Origin: Paracoccaceae bacterium
GTDB taxonomy: Bacteria > Pseudomonadota > Alphaproteobacteria > Rhodobacterales > Rhodobacteraceae
Assembly (NCBI GenBank): GCA_018223125.1
Contig: JAAEZA010000011.1
Coordinates: 41,449 to 88,502, forward strand
Length of the DNA stretch: 47,054 nucleotides
Direction: 5' to 3'
Under the pieces are notes generated by a model. The model made no database searches, had not been told where the DNA came from, and was given only the letters and a program-made list of their open reading frames with translations. Below are positions 33,049 to 41,822 of this stretch, piece after piece; the stretch's first letter is position 1; the number at the start of each line of letters is the position of its first letter. A program made the translations under genes and the position numbers.

Positions 33049-33945
33049 TTGGACAGCAAACGTACACCGGACTCCCGCTTTTCCGATTTACCGGACTGGG
33101 CCTATGCCCCGCATTACATCGACACTCTGGAAGGCTACAAAGGTCTGCGGGTGCATTACGTGGATGAGGGACCAAAGGATGCTGACAGGGTCTTTCTCTG
33201 CCTGCACGGGCAGCCCACCTGGTCCTATCTCTACCGCAAGATGATCCCTGTTTTTGCAGACAGCGGCGCGCGGGTCATTGCGCCGGACTGGCTCGGCTTC
33301 GGGCGCTCTGACAAACCCGTGGAGGACTCCGCCTACAGCTTTAACTTCCACCGCAATATGATCATAGCCTTCATAAAGACATTGGATCTGCGCAACATCA
33401 CGCTGGTGGTGCAGGATTGGGGCGGGCTGCTGGGACTGACCCTGCCGCATGCCATGCCGGAGCGGATCTCACGCCTTCTGGTGATGAACACCTCCATAGC
33501 GGTGGGCCAGTCGCCCGGCAAAGGGTTTGAGGACTGGCGCGCCTATAACGCTGCCAATCCGGATCTCGACATTGCCGCCCTGATGAAACGGGCCACCCCG
33601 ATCCTCAGTGATGCAGAGGCACAGGCCTATGCCGCCCCCTATCCTGACGTGAGCTACAAAGCCGGTGTACGCCGCTTTCCCGATATGGTGATGACCAGCC
33701 CTGATATGGAAGGGGTCGATCACGCGCGGGCGGCACTGGATTTTCTGACACACAATTGGGAAGGCCAAAGCTTCATGGCCATAGGGCATCAGGATCCGGT
33801 GCTCGGCCCGCCCGCAATGAAATGGTTGCATAGCGTCATCCGGAATTGCCCGCCTGCCATGGATGTGCCGGAGGGCGGCCACTTCCTGCAGGAATGGGGT
33901 GCGCCAATCGCCCGGGCCGCCTTAGCCCATTGGGGCGACAACTGA
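33049..33945 (+). CDS. Haloalkane dehalogenase, HLD-I (DhlA) type
   Basis: Alpha/beta hydrolase of 298 residues that would replace halogen by hydroxyl in haloalkanes. Compared with Xanthobacter DhlA from memory, the nucleophile is D123 in VVQDWGG, the acid D249 in GHQDP and the base H278 in GGHFLQEWG; halide-binding tryptophans are W124 and W163 (GFEDWRAY). The water-binding Glu56 of DhlA is Gln55 here (HGQPTWSY). The loop from N147 to W163 is about 11 residues shorter than in DhlA. I choose the TTG at 33049 because AGGAG lies six bases before it and the N-terminus then aligns with DhlA (RTPDSRFSDL). Substrate unproven, family clear. Confidence 0.9.
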   Translation: MDSKRTPDSRFSDLPDWAYAPHYIDTLEGYKGLRVHYVDEGPKDADRVFLCLHGQPTWSYLYRKMIPVFADSGARVIAPDWLGFGRSDKPVEDSAYSFNFHRNMIIAFIKTLDLRNITLVVQDWGGLLGLTLPHAMPERISRLLVMNTSIAVGQSPGKGFEDWRAYNAANPDLDIAALMKRATPILSDAEAQAYAAPYPDVSYKAGVRRFPDMVMTSPDMEGVDHARAALDFLTHNWEGQSFMAIGHQDPVLGPPAMKWLHSVIRNCPPAMDVPEGGHFLQEWGAPIARAALAHWGDN

Positions 33946-33986
33946 AACGACGCCCGAACTGATATTTCAAACGCAAGGAACACTCT

Positions 33987-34988
33987 ATGAAAACCCGTCA
34001 GGTTATCGTCAAGGAACTGCCCAAAGGCGCTTTGACGCAAGATCATTTTGAACTGCAAGAAACCGAACTTCCCGCGCCGCAGGATGGTGAGCTACAGGTG
34101 CGTATAGTCCTGATGTCAATTGACGCCGCCAACCGCGCATGGATGCAGGGCGCCACCTACCGCGAACCGATTCTTGCGGGGGATGCGATGCACACCTACG
34201 CGCTGGCAGAAGTCACCGAAAGCAGATCGGACAAGTTCAGCGCAGGCGACATCGTCGCGGTCGAAACGGTCTGGGCCGATCACGCTGTGGTTCCGGCCCG
34301 CGGCGCGCTGAAGCTGCCAAAAGTCGGGAAACTGTCGCATCTGATGTCCGTCTTCGGCATCGCTGGCAAAACTGCCTTTCACGGGCTGATGTCCGTTGGC
34401 CGCCCCCTGCCCGGTGAAACCGTTGTGGTGTCCGCTGCCGCAGGTTCGGTCGGCGTTTATGTGGGACAAATCGCCAAAGCCATCGGCTGCCGCGTGGTCG
34501 GCATTGCCGGTGGTGCGGAGAAGGGCAAATGGGTGGTCGACGAACTCGGCTTTGATGCCTGCGTCGATTACCGCGATCCGGCTTGGTCAAAGGCGCTCAA
34601 GGCTGCATGCCCCGATGGCATCGACATCTATTTTGACAATGTGGGCGGTTCAACGCTTGAAACCGTCCTGTTTCGCATGAACGAACGGGGGCGCGTGGTC
34701 TGTTGCGGTGCGGTCAGCCAATATGACGCCACCAGCCCCAGCGGCCCGCGCAACCTGCCCGGCATGGTTGTGGTGAAACGCCTCCGTATGGAAGGCTTTA
34801 TCGTGATGGATTACGCCCATGAGGACGCAACCGCCCTGCGCGCCTTGCAAAACTGGGTTGAATCCGGCGCGATCAAAGTCCCCGAAGACATCGTGGACGG
34901 GCTTGAAAACGCGCCCGCCGCCCTGATTGGTCTGCTCGCCGGTGAAAACCGCGGCAAACGCATGGTCCGGGTGGGCCCTGACAGCTGA
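33987..34988 (+). CDS. NADP-dependent medium-chain oxidoreductase (CurA/PTGR-like)
   Basis: Zinc-free MDR of 333 residues. The N-terminal TRQVIVKELPKGALTQDHFE and the middle IAGKTAFHGLMSVGRPLPGE, the nucleotide loop SAAAGSVGVYVGQIAKA and the following GIAGGAEKGKWVVDELGFDA identify the prostaglandin/curcumin reductase-like group that reduces alkenal or alkenone double bonds with NADPH. It lies 41 bases after the dehalogenase gene on the same strand and shares with the convergent gene at 35067 a terminator that works both ways. It may reduce an unsaturated aldehyde or ketone formed after dehalogenation; this link is only positional. Confidence 0.9.
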   Translation: MKTRQVIVKELPKGALTQDHFELQETELPAPQDGELQVRIVLMSIDAANRAWMQGATYREPILAGDAMHTYALAEVTESRSDKFSAGDIVAVETVWADHAVVPARGALKLPKVGKLSHLMSVFGIAGKTAFHGLMSVGRPLPGETVVVSAAAGSVGVYVGQIAKAIGCRVVGIAGGAEKGKWVVDELGFDACVDYRDPAWSKALKAACPDGIDIYFDNVGGSTLETVLFRMNERGRVVCCGAVSQYDATSPSGPRNLPGMVVVKRLRMEGFIVMDYAHEDATALRALQNWVESGAIKVPEDIVDGLENAPAALIGLLAGENRGKRMVRVGPDS

Positions 34989-35013
34989 CGCCTTCAATGT
35001 TCCGGAAATACTC

Positions 35014-35044
35014 ATAAAAAAAGGGGGGCGCCATGCCCCCCTTT
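35014..35044. terminator. Bidirectional terminator between two convergent oxidoreductase genes
   Basis: AAAGGGGGGC (35020-35029) and GCCCCCCTTT (35035-35044) form a perfect 10-bp stem with a 5-base loop. Leftward it is followed by a long U-run (complement of the A tract before 35020), rightward by UUU within the stem end. Strong for the gene at 35067, moderate for that at 33987. Confidence 0.88.
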
Positions 35045-35066
35045 CCAAAAATGCTCTTCCAGCCTT

Positions 35067-36104
35067 TTACCCTTTGGGGTCTTCACCAACCCGCACAAGC
35101 TGCTTGCCGAAATTGTCGCCTTTCAGCAGTTCCAGAAAGGCTGACGGCGCATTTTCCAGCCCCTCGGCCACGCTTTCGCGGAATTTGATCTTACCTGCCG
35201 CCATCATCGGCGCGACTTCCTTGAAGAAAGCGCCCGCGCTGTCTTGGTGATCGGGGAAAAGGAATCCCTGCACTGTCAGGCGGTTGGTCAGGATCGTAGA
35301 CCAGACCGCTGGCAGAGGCGCTGCATCGGCTATGTTATCCCCGTTGTACCACGCGATCATGCCACAGATTGCGATACGGCCGAACATGTTCATATTCGGC
35401 AGAACCGCTTCCAGCGTCTTGCCGCCCACGTTCTCAAAGTAAACATCCACCCCTTGTGGCGCGGCTTCTTTAATCTGTGCCGCCAGTTCCCGCCCGTCTT
35501 TGGCGGCTTTATGGTCAAGACATGCGTCAAAGCCCAGTTCTTCTACTGCGAAAGCACATTTCTCTGCGCCACCGGCAACGCCAATTACCTTACAGCCTTT
35601 GGCTTTGGCCAGTTGACCGGCTAGCCCGCCAACGGCCCCTGTTGCAGCGGAAATCAGGACGGTTTCGCCCTCTTTCATCTTGCCGATTTCGTTCAGCCCG
35701 ATCCAGGCTGTCATACCCGGCATCCCCAGCACGCCAAGATAGGCCGAAAGCGGGGCAGCGGTCGGATCGACCTTGCGGATGTCACTGCCATCGGAAATCC
35801 CGTGGGTGGCCCAGCCGGTGCGGCCGACGACAATGTCTCCGACTGCGAATTTATCGTTGTTGGAGGCGATAACTTCACAAATCGCACCACCCTCCATCGT
35901 GCCACCGATTGGCACCGGATCGGCATAGGATTTCGCGTCATTCATCCGGCCGCGCATGTAGGGATCAAGAGACAGCCATATCGTGCGCAGGGTCACCTCT
36001 CCTGCGCCCATTTCCGGCAGTTCCTTGTCCTCAAAACGGAAGTTTTCAAGCGTCGGCCAGCCCTTTGGACGGGATGCCAGAGCGACGTGTTGGTAGGTTG
36101 TCAT
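35067..36104 (-). CDS. NADP-dependent medium-chain oxidoreductase (CurA/PTGR-like)
   Basis: Zinc-free MDR of 345 residues, paralogous in type to the convergent gene at 33987. LSLDPYMRGRMNDAKSY, then GMPGMTAWIGLNEIGKMKEG, the nucleotide loop SAATGAVGGLAGQLAKAKGC and VAGGAEKCAFAVEELGFDAC are characteristic of the YncB/CurA group. Expected to reduce alpha,beta-unsaturated ketones or aldehydes. The ATG at 36104 follows AGGAG by seven bases. Probably transcribed alone, since a hairpin at 36129-36150 separates it from the amidase gene upstream. Confidence 0.92.
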   Translation of the reverse strand: MTTYQHVALASRPKGWPTLENFRFEDKELPEMGAGEVTLRTIWLSLDPYMRGRMNDAKSYADPVPIGGTMEGGAICEVIASNNDKFAVGDIVVGRTGWATHGISDGSDIRKVDPTAAPLSAYLGVLGMPGMTAWIGLNEIGKMKEGETVLISAATGAVGGLAGQLAKAKGCKVIGVAGGAEKCAFAVEELGFDACLDHKAAKDGRELAAQIKEAAPQGVDVYFENVGGKTLEAVLPNMNMFGRIAICGMIAWYNGDNIADAAPLPAVWSTILTNRLTVQGFLFPDHQDSAGAFFKEVAPMMAAGKIKFRESVAEGLENAPSAFLELLKGDNFGKQLVRVGEDPKG

Positions 36105-36128
36105 GGTTTGCTCCTGAATTCAGATTTG

Positions 36129-36150
36129 GGGAGAAGAGTAATCTTCTCCC
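36129..36150 (-). terminator. Stem-loop between amidase and oxidoreductase genes
   Basis: GGGAGAAGA (36129-36137) and TCTTCTCCC (36142-36150) form a perfect 9-bp stem with loop GTAA. No U-run follows on the minus strand. It may end or attenuate the amidase transcript, or shape the 5' leader of the oxidoreductase gene. Confidence 0.45.
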
Positions 36151-36199
36151 GACACAACCGCCAAGGGCATGAAACAATGCCGTTACGTCGTATCACAAT

Positions 36200-37594
36200 T
36201 TATTGGGGATCAACGGGGCGGATTGCAGGGTGTGCGGCCTCAATATCCCGACCTGCTGCAATCAGGATATCCTCGCGATAGCGCCGTGCCAGTAGCTGCA
36301 CGCCCATCGGCTTCCCCGCAGCCGGTTCAGTCGCAACCGCCAACCCCGGCAGTCCGAGGGCCGGAACCGCAAGCTGGGTCAGTTGCGCCCGCATGATCGC
36401 CTTGAACCCCTCTTCGGACTGAACATCCGCCTGCTGGTCAAAGGGCAACATCCCCGAGACGGGGCAGATCAACACGGAATATTGCGCCAGAAACAACTGC
36501 CACGCGCGCAGGTGGGTGACACGATCCCGCAGCGCATCAAGCAATCCCCCCGCATCCACCGGCGCAGAGAGGGACTGCATCACGCCAAAGACATGCTGGC
36601 TGTCCGGCTCCCCTTCCTGTTCGACCATCCGGTCCACGCCGTGGCGCATCTCTGCCAGCCAGAGTTTGGCATTGATGTCGGCGGCGGGTTGCATTGGCGG
36701 GCAGTCGACCTCCTCCACCTCCCAGCCAGCATCCGCCAGATCTTTTGCCGCGCCACGCAGGGCCGCCTCGATTTCCGGTGTGATCTCCATCCCGTCAGGG
36801 CGCAGGCACAGGGCAGCGCGGCGCGGGAAAGCGCCCTGATCAATGGGCGCAGGCACATACCACGGATCGCGCAGATCCTCTGCCGCCATCGCCCGCAGGC
36901 TAAGGTCAATGTCATCCATACTGCGTGCCAGCGGCCCGCCCACCGCCATCAGCTGCCCTCCGATATGCCGGTCCGCCCCCGAAGGATTATAGGCCGGCAA
37001 CCGCCCGAGCGTGGGCCGCAGCCCGTGGATCCCGCAGGCATAGGCAGGGTAGCGGATCGAGCCGCCAATATCCGTGCCGTGCCCGACCGCAGCCATCCCG
37101 CTGGCCACCGAAGACCCCGCCCCGCCGGAAGACCCGCCCGGCGTAATATTCTTCCCATGGGGATTGAGCGTCTGGCCATGCAGATTGTTCTTGGTAAACC
37201 AGCGCAGGGAAAACGCAGGAGTGTTTGTGCGCCCGACGATCACCGCCCCGGCCTTACGCATATTCGCCACCACGGGGCTGTCCTGTTCGGCGACAAGGTT
37301 TTCAAGCATTTTCAGACCATTAGTGGTCGCATGACCAACCTGATCCACATTGACCTTGATCGTCACCGGCACGCCGGCCATCGGTCCGACATCCCGTCCT
37401 GCCGCAATATCCGCATCAACCGCCGCCGCCGCTGACAGCGCCTCTTCGGGCATGTGCTGTACCACGGCGTTCAGCGCGGGATTGACCGCATCAATCCGGT
37501 CCAGATGGGCCTTTGCGACTTCGGTCGCGGAAAGGTCTTTGTTGCGGATTTTCGCTGCGATTTCGGTGGCGCTGAGGGTCCAGATATCGGACAT
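36200..37594 (-). CDS. Amidase signature family protein
   Basis: Amidase of 464 residues with a Ser-cisSer-Lys triad: K80 in VTIKVNV, cis-Ser S155 in TPGGSSGGAG and nucleophile S179 in TDIGGSIR. The spacing of 75 and 24 residues equals that of fatty acid amide hydrolase. Hydrolyses an amide to acid and ammonia or amine; no tRNA amidotransferase partners (GatB/C) adjoin, so it is catabolic rather than GatA. ATG at 37594 follows AGGAG. No signal peptide. Divergent from the small membrane protein gene; an inverted repeat ACGGA-N6-TCCGT at 37653-37668 lies between them. Confidence 0.92.
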   Translation of the reverse strand: MSDIWTLSATEIAAKIRNKDLSATEVAKAHLDRIDAVNPALNAVVQHMPEEALSAAAAVDADIAAGRDVGPMAGVPVTIKVNVDQVGHATTNGLKMLENLVAEQDSPVVANMRKAGAVIVGRTNTPAFSLRWFTKNNLHGQTLNPHGKNITPGGSSGGAGSSVASGMAAVGHGTDIGGSIRYPAYACGIHGLRPTLGRLPAYNPSGADRHIGGQLMAVGGPLARSMDDIDLSLRAMAAEDLRDPWYVPAPIDQGAFPRRAALCLRPDGMEITPEIEAALRGAAKDLADAGWEVEEVDCPPMQPAADINAKLWLAEMRHGVDRMVEQEGEPDSQHVFGVMQSLSAPVDAGGLLDALRDRVTHLRAWQLFLAQYSVLICPVSGMLPFDQQADVQSEEGFKAIMRAQLTQLAVPALGLPGLAVATEPAAGKPMGVQLLARRYREDILIAAGRDIEAAHPAIRPVDPQ

Positions 37595-37753
37595 TTTTGG
37601 TAACTCCTAATCTATTCGTTTGCATCGTGGCACCACCCGCGCCCGAAGCGCAACGGATTTCTTTCCGTCAGGGCAGGCAAATTCTTTGGAACCTTTCGCG
37701 CGCGTGGGTGTTGGTTTGCTGAAACATCTATTCCAAACGGAAAGGTCGAACGT

Positions 37754-37942
37754 ATGTCCGCCCCAGAAACAAACGTTGAAAAACAGAAAAAACGTCACTT
37801 CGGTCCGCTGCTTGGCATGGTTGCAATCGGTGCCGCTGCGGTTCTTGTGATGCTTACACTTACCTATTTGTCAGACGATCTGGACTCAGACGACGCAACA
37901 CCGTCTGTACCACAAGCTTCCACTCCGGAAACCGGCAGCTAG
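37754..37942 (+). CDS. Small single-pass membrane protein, unknown function
   Basis: A 62-residue protein with a basic, charged N-terminal part (KQKKRH), one hydrophobic segment (about residues 17-39, GPLLGMVAIGAAAVLVMLTL) and a short acidic, Ser/Thr/Pro-rich tail (DDLDSDD, then PSVPQAST). By the positive-inside rule the N-terminus is cytoplasmic and the acidic tail periplasmic. GGAAAGG lies eight bases before the ATG and a good stem-loop follows at 37971, so it appears to be a real monocistronic gene. I recognise no family. Confidence 0.6.
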   Translation: MSAPETNVEKQKKRHFGPLLGMVAIGAAAVLVMLTLTYLSDDLDSDDATPSVPQASTPETGS

Positions 37943-37970
37943 GATCTCTCCCGTTCCCAGCCGCCCTATG

Positions 37971-38005
37971 GCCCGCCAGTATTCTCCTCCCTGATACAGG
38001 CGGGC
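37971..38005 (+). terminator. Stem-loop after the small membrane protein gene
   Basis: GCCCGCC (37971-37977) pairs with GGCGGGC (37999-38005). After one A-A mismatch, GTAT pairs with ATAC, leaving an 11-base loop. TCTGTTGTTG follows, a weak U-rich tail. It also separates the gene from the convergent aminotransferase. Confidence 0.55.
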
Positions 38006-38038
38006 TCTGTTGTTGTGCCTGACAGCTTCAGAGTAACG

Positions 38039-39361
38039 TCAGGCCAGACCGGCAGCCACTGCTCTTGAAAGCTTGCCGACAAGTTCGTCGATCTGGGTAT
38101 CGGTGATGATGAACGGCGGCGCCAGCAGGACATGATCGCCGCTTTGCCCGTCGATCGTGCCGCCCATCGGATAACAGATCATACCCGCCTCGAACGCCGC
38201 TGCCTTGATCCGTGCCGCTGTTTTACGCTCCGGATCGAGCGGCGTTTTGCTGAGCCGGTCAGCCACCAGTTCCACCCCCACGAACAGCCCGCGCCCGCGG
38301 ATGTCCCCTACATGGGGATGGGCGTCAAACTCGGACGAGAGGGCAGCTCTCAGCCTCTGGCCCTGACGCTCTGCCGCAGTGACCAGATCCCGTTCCCGCA
38401 GGGATTTCAGCACGGCCACACCGGCTGCTGCGGCACAAGGGTGGCCGATATACGTATGTCCGTGCTGGAAAAAGCCGCTCCCCTGTTCGATAGTGCGGTA
38501 AATTTCCTGACTGCACAGCATGGCACCTACCGGCTGATAGCCCGCGCCCAAGCCTTTGGCGATACACAGAATATCAGGTGCCACCCCGTCCTGTTCACAG
38601 GCAAACAGGCTGCCGGTGCGCCCCATGCCACACATGACTTCGTCCAGTATCAGCAGGATACCGTATTGATCGCAAATCTCGCGGATACGCTTGAAATAAC
38701 CCTTCACGGCAGGCACGGCCCCGGCAGTGGCCCCCACGACCGGCTCTGCAATAAAAGCCATGACGGTTTCCGGCCCGACCCGCAGCAGTTCTTCTTCCAG
38801 CAGGTTGGCGGCGCGGATGCCATAGGCTTCCTCGCTCTCGCCGTCCTGTTGCAGACGATAGGCGTAACAGGGGTCGATATGGCTCATGTCGATCAGCAGC
38901 GGCCCAAACTGGGCCCGCCGCCACGCATTGCCCCCTGCCGAAAGCGCCCCCATCGTGTTGCCGTGATAGCTTTGCTTGCGGGCGATCAACCGGCCCCTCC
39001 GGGGCTCTCCTTTTTCGACAAAATACTGCCGCGCCAGTTTCAGCGCCGCCTCGACCGCTTCGGAGCCGCCGGAGACAAGGTAAACACGGTCCAGATCACC
39101 GGGCGCCTGTTCGATCAGCATATCAGCGAGTGTTTCAGCCGGTTCGGAGGTCAAAAACCCCGTATGGGCATAGGCAAGGCTGTCCAGTTGCGCCTTAACA
39201 GCCTCGATAACCGTGCGGTCATTGTGCCCTAGACAGGACACAGCCGCCCCGCCGGAGGCATCAAGATACTGCTTGCCAGCCGCATCATAGAGATAGCAGC
39301 CCTCACCGCGCACCGCGACGGGTGGGGTCTGTTTCGTATGGCGGGGAAAAATATGGGACAT
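38039..39361 (-). CDS. Class III (omega) aminotransferase
   Basis: PLP enzyme of fold type I, 440 residues. The PLP lysine is K269 in CIAKGLGAGYQPVGA and the ring-nitrogen Asp is D240 in LILDEVMCGMGRTG; phosphate contacts are in VSGGSEAVEAA (97-107). The family acts on terminal amines, such as diamines, beta-alanine or 4-aminobutyrate, with pyruvate or 2-oxoglutarate. Last gene of the leftward operon, nine bases after the C45-type hydrolase gene. A terminal amine made by the decarboxylase of the same operon would be a natural substrate; this is inference. Confidence 0.93.
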   Translation of the reverse strand: MSHIFPRHTKQTPPVAVRGEGCYLYDAAGKQYLDASGGAAVSCLGHNDRTVIEAVKAQLDSLAYAHTGFLTSEPAETLADMLIEQAPGDLDRVYLVSGGSEAVEAALKLARQYFVEKGEPRRGRLIARKQSYHGNTMGALSAGGNAWRRAQFGPLLIDMSHIDPCYAYRLQQDGESEEAYGIRAANLLEEELLRVGPETVMAFIAEPVVGATAGAVPAVKGYFKRIREICDQYGILLILDEVMCGMGRTGSLFACEQDGVAPDILCIAKGLGAGYQPVGAMLCSQEIYRTIEQGSGFFQHGHTYIGHPCAAAAGVAVLKSLRERDLVTAAERQGQRLRAALSSEFDAHPHVGDIRGRGLFVGVELVADRLSKTPLDPERKTAARIKAAAFEAGMICYPMGGTIDGQSGDHVLLAPPFIITDTQIDELVGKLSRAVAAGLA

Positions 39362-39370
39362 TACAGGCTC

Positions 39371-40342
39371 CTAAGCAGCGCCGGGGATTCTGACCCTCCG
39401 GCTCCCTTCGTTGAAGTTATCCATGGAAAAGGACCAGATTGTGCCCGGCCAGCGCACTTCCATTTCTTGCAGTCTCGGGCGGTAAACGGCGGTGTAAAGC
39501 GTACCGAATCCCGCGTCGAAAGCTGTGGAATACAGCGGCGGTTTGAGAAACGCACCTATAAATTTGTCCTCCGGATCACGATGCAGCGCCATACGTTGCA
39601 AAAGGAACCGTTCCCGTTCGACCGTGGCCGTAAACCGCGCGTGACTGACCCATTCCACGCTCTCCTGATGGTTGGTCGCAACCGCTGCGCGGGTGATCAC
39701 AGCCGGTCGGTCCGGTGCCATCATAGCCGTCAGATACTGGCGTTTTGCATCCAGCACCGTGACGTTATAGCTCATATGCGTGGGGACACGGGCCAGCACC
39801 TTGCCCGCCTGTTCCGCGGTTTCGCAGGTCTGCAAGACATAGCGCAGGATCAGGGGCACACCGAAACCCGTCCCGACAATGCGCCGCCCTCCGAACGTCA
39901 GCGATATGGAAAGCCCCGCATCATTGCAGCCATCCACCATCCCCCACAAGCCGTCCGAAAGGCCCATAACCCGACGTCCCTGCCAGCCGGTGTGAAGTAT
40001 CAGACTGTCAAATGCATTGGGATTGTAATCGTAATTGCGCACAAGAACCGGCTCCTTGCCGGTCCAGATTGCCTGAGAACACCCTGCCAGATAAGGCGGC
40101 GGACAATAAAAGCTGAGGAACCGGGCCGCCTGATCGCCGCCGCCCGCCAGTTCACAGAGCGTGTCATACAGCGGCACAATCTCGGGCATGTGGGTTGCCA
40201 GCGCACGTCGGCTTTCCAGATAGCTCGGTCGGGCACTGTCCCCTTCCCGTATCCACCAGCGCCTGTAAAGGGGCCAGTATTCACCAAACAGCCCGGACCA
40301 TTTCGCCCCGGGCTGTTTTTCGCTGATTGCACGCCAGTACAT
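39371..40342 (-). CDS. C45-type Ntn hydrolase / acyltransferase-like protein
   Basis: A 323-residue protein resembling the C45 peptidase/isopenicillin N acyltransferase family. The likely autocatalytic site is Gly87-Cys88 in YLAGCSQAIW, followed by LVRNYDYNPNAFDS, where family members have R-N-x-D-(Y/F). Further on, GLSDGLWGMVDGCNDAGLSI and the NVTVLDA / AVATNHQ segments match the fold. Family members mature by self-cleavage before Cys and then hydrolyse or transfer acyl groups on amide bonds. The start ATG at 40342 follows AAGGAG, which itself overlaps the TAA of the ATP-grasp gene. No signal peptide, so the reaction is probably cytoplasmic. Substrate unknown. Confidence 0.8.
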   Translation of the reverse strand: MYWRAISEKQPGAKWSGLFGEYWPLYRRWWIREGDSARPSYLESRRALATHMPEIVPLYDTLCELAGGGDQAARFLSFYCPPPYLAGCSQAIWTGKEPVLVRNYDYNPNAFDSLILHTGWQGRRVMGLSDGLWGMVDGCNDAGLSISLTFGGRRIVGTGFGVPLILRYVLQTCETAEQAGKVLARVPTHMSYNVTVLDAKRQYLTAMMAPDRPAVITRAAVATNHQESVEWVSHARFTATVERERFLLQRMALHRDPEDKFIGAFLKPPLYSTAFDAGFGTLYTAVYRPRLQEMEVRWPGTIWSFSMDNFNEGSRRVRIPGAA

Positions 40343-40350
40343 GGTTCTCC

Positions 40351-41808
40351 TTACAAGATCTTGAAGGCGGGATCGGCCACTGCAGGACCGGCATCAGCCA
40401 CAGGCAGCGCCTTGCCGTTCACGGATTGCTTGATGCCGTGAATCCACTTTTTCGCACGCTCGTTCAACTGGAATCCTTTGGTCATGGAGCGGCCCCGCGT
40501 TACCAGAATACCAATGTCCGCACCTTCATAGCGATAGTCGCCCGGTTGCAGGATACGCAGGAAAAACGCCTCGTTCTCGCTCTCGACCGCGCGGCGGTGA
40601 TAGTCGAACCGGTCGAACACCACGCGACCGTCCTCCAGCATTTTATAAATGCCGGTTTCCGGCGCTTCGGTACAAATGTCCACGGAATCCTCGGTGTGTT
40701 TGATCACCATCTGCGACCAGCTGTCGATCATGTCGGGATCGGCCCAACGGTTGTTCAGCTCTTCCGTGTCGAGATCGAATTTCTTGCGGGAAAACTCCAG
40801 CAGGTGGAACAGGAACAGCGGCGCATCCGCATGGGCAAAGGCCGCGTGATTGGTCATCGACGATGCCCCCGTGATCCGCGGGTTCAGTTCGCCAAGCCAC
40901 AGGTCGCCGGTCTTTTTGTCGATCAGGAAGTCGAGTTCGAAATACCCGCGATAGCCTTCCTTGCGCAATTGTTCCCCGAACTTGAAGGTCAGTTCCCGCG
41001 CCTTTTCCCGCACTTTCGGAGGAAAGGCGGTGGACAGGATTTCATTGCCGCACCAGCCGCCGCGATAGGGTGTCAATTCGTCAAAGCCGACAAGTTCCGT
41101 CATCAGCGGGCCAACGATCGTGCCTTCTTTGGTGGCACAGCCTTCAATCGCAGAGCCACGGCAGTCAATCCGCTTCATGATCTTGATCTCGCCCTCTCCG
41201 ACGATTTCATGTTCGTGACGGCGGAAGTCGGCCTCGTTCTTGATAAAGAACGTGGTGTGGCCGCTGTCGCCAAAGGCGGATTGCAGCACCAGATCGTGGC
41301 CAAGCTTGGCTTTTTCGCAAGTCTTGCGCAGGTCGTCGTAATCCTTCACCTCGGCCAGCACATTTGGCACAGACGGCACACCCGCCTTGTTGCCGATCCG
41401 CACGGTTTCGATCTTGTTATCCATTTTGGTGCGCAGCTTGGCTTTGGGGAACCAGACATCCGCGCCCAATTCTTTGGACAGGCGTTCTGTTTCTTCATCA
41501 AACATCAGGAAAACGAATTTCGGCTTGCCGCCGCGCCGCTTGATAAAGTCGATAACCTCTTTGTGTTGCAGCAGGTAGTTGTTGATGTCCTCGATGCTTT
41601 GAAATTCCGCATGGGGCTGTTCGGACGGGCAGAACACGTTGGGATGTTTGCCACCATAACAGTCTATGTAGCAGATATATTTGAAGTTTTTGACCCATTC
41701 GTCGAGACCGAGCAGGTTGAAATTGGTTGCCGAAATGAAATAGATCGGATCTTCGTTGCGGTGGAAGAAGCGCCGGATTTCAGAGATGTTTTTAAGCACT
41801 GTCGCCAT
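40351..41808 (-). CDS. ATP-grasp ligase of unknown specificity
   Basis: A 485-residue ATP-grasp protein. The glycine-rich loop is VLQSAFGDSGHTTFF (174-188) and the metal-binding residues are in FELDFLID (290-297) and LGELNPRITGAS (305-316). No biotin-carboxylase partner domain or biotin carrier is present. Such stand-alone enzymes usually join a carboxylate to an amine with ATP, by way of an acyl-phosphate. The N-terminal 100 residues form a pre-ATP-grasp domain with no motif I can name. It sits between a PLP decarboxylase, which would make an amine, and a C45-type amide hydrolase/acyltransferase, so amide-bond chemistry on an amine is the simplest reading. Start ATG follows AAGGA. Confidence 0.85.
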   Translation of the reverse strand: MATVLKNISEIRRFFHRNEDPIYFISATNFNLLGLDEWVKNFKYICYIDCYGGKHPNVFCPSEQPHAEFQSIEDINNYLLQHKEVIDFIKRRGGKPKFVFLMFDEETERLSKELGADVWFPKAKLRTKMDNKIETVRIGNKAGVPSVPNVLAEVKDYDDLRKTCEKAKLGHDLVLQSAFGDSGHTTFFIKNEADFRRHEHEIVGEGEIKIMKRIDCRGSAIEGCATKEGTIVGPLMTELVGFDELTPYRGGWCGNEILSTAFPPKVREKARELTFKFGEQLRKEGYRGYFELDFLIDKKTGDLWLGELNPRITGASSMTNHAAFAHADAPLFLFHLLEFSRKKFDLDTEELNNRWADPDMIDSWSQMVIKHTEDSVDICTEAPETGIYKMLEDGRVVFDRFDYHRRAVESENEAFFLRILQPGDYRYEGADIGILVTRGRSMTKGFQLNERAKKWIHGIKQSVNGKALPVADAGPAVADPAFKIL

Positions 41809-41822
41809 AATAGTGTCCTTTA

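Noticed and set aside
36200-37594. Calling the amidase GatA
   Set aside because: No gatB or gatC neighbour; the sequence context is catabolic.
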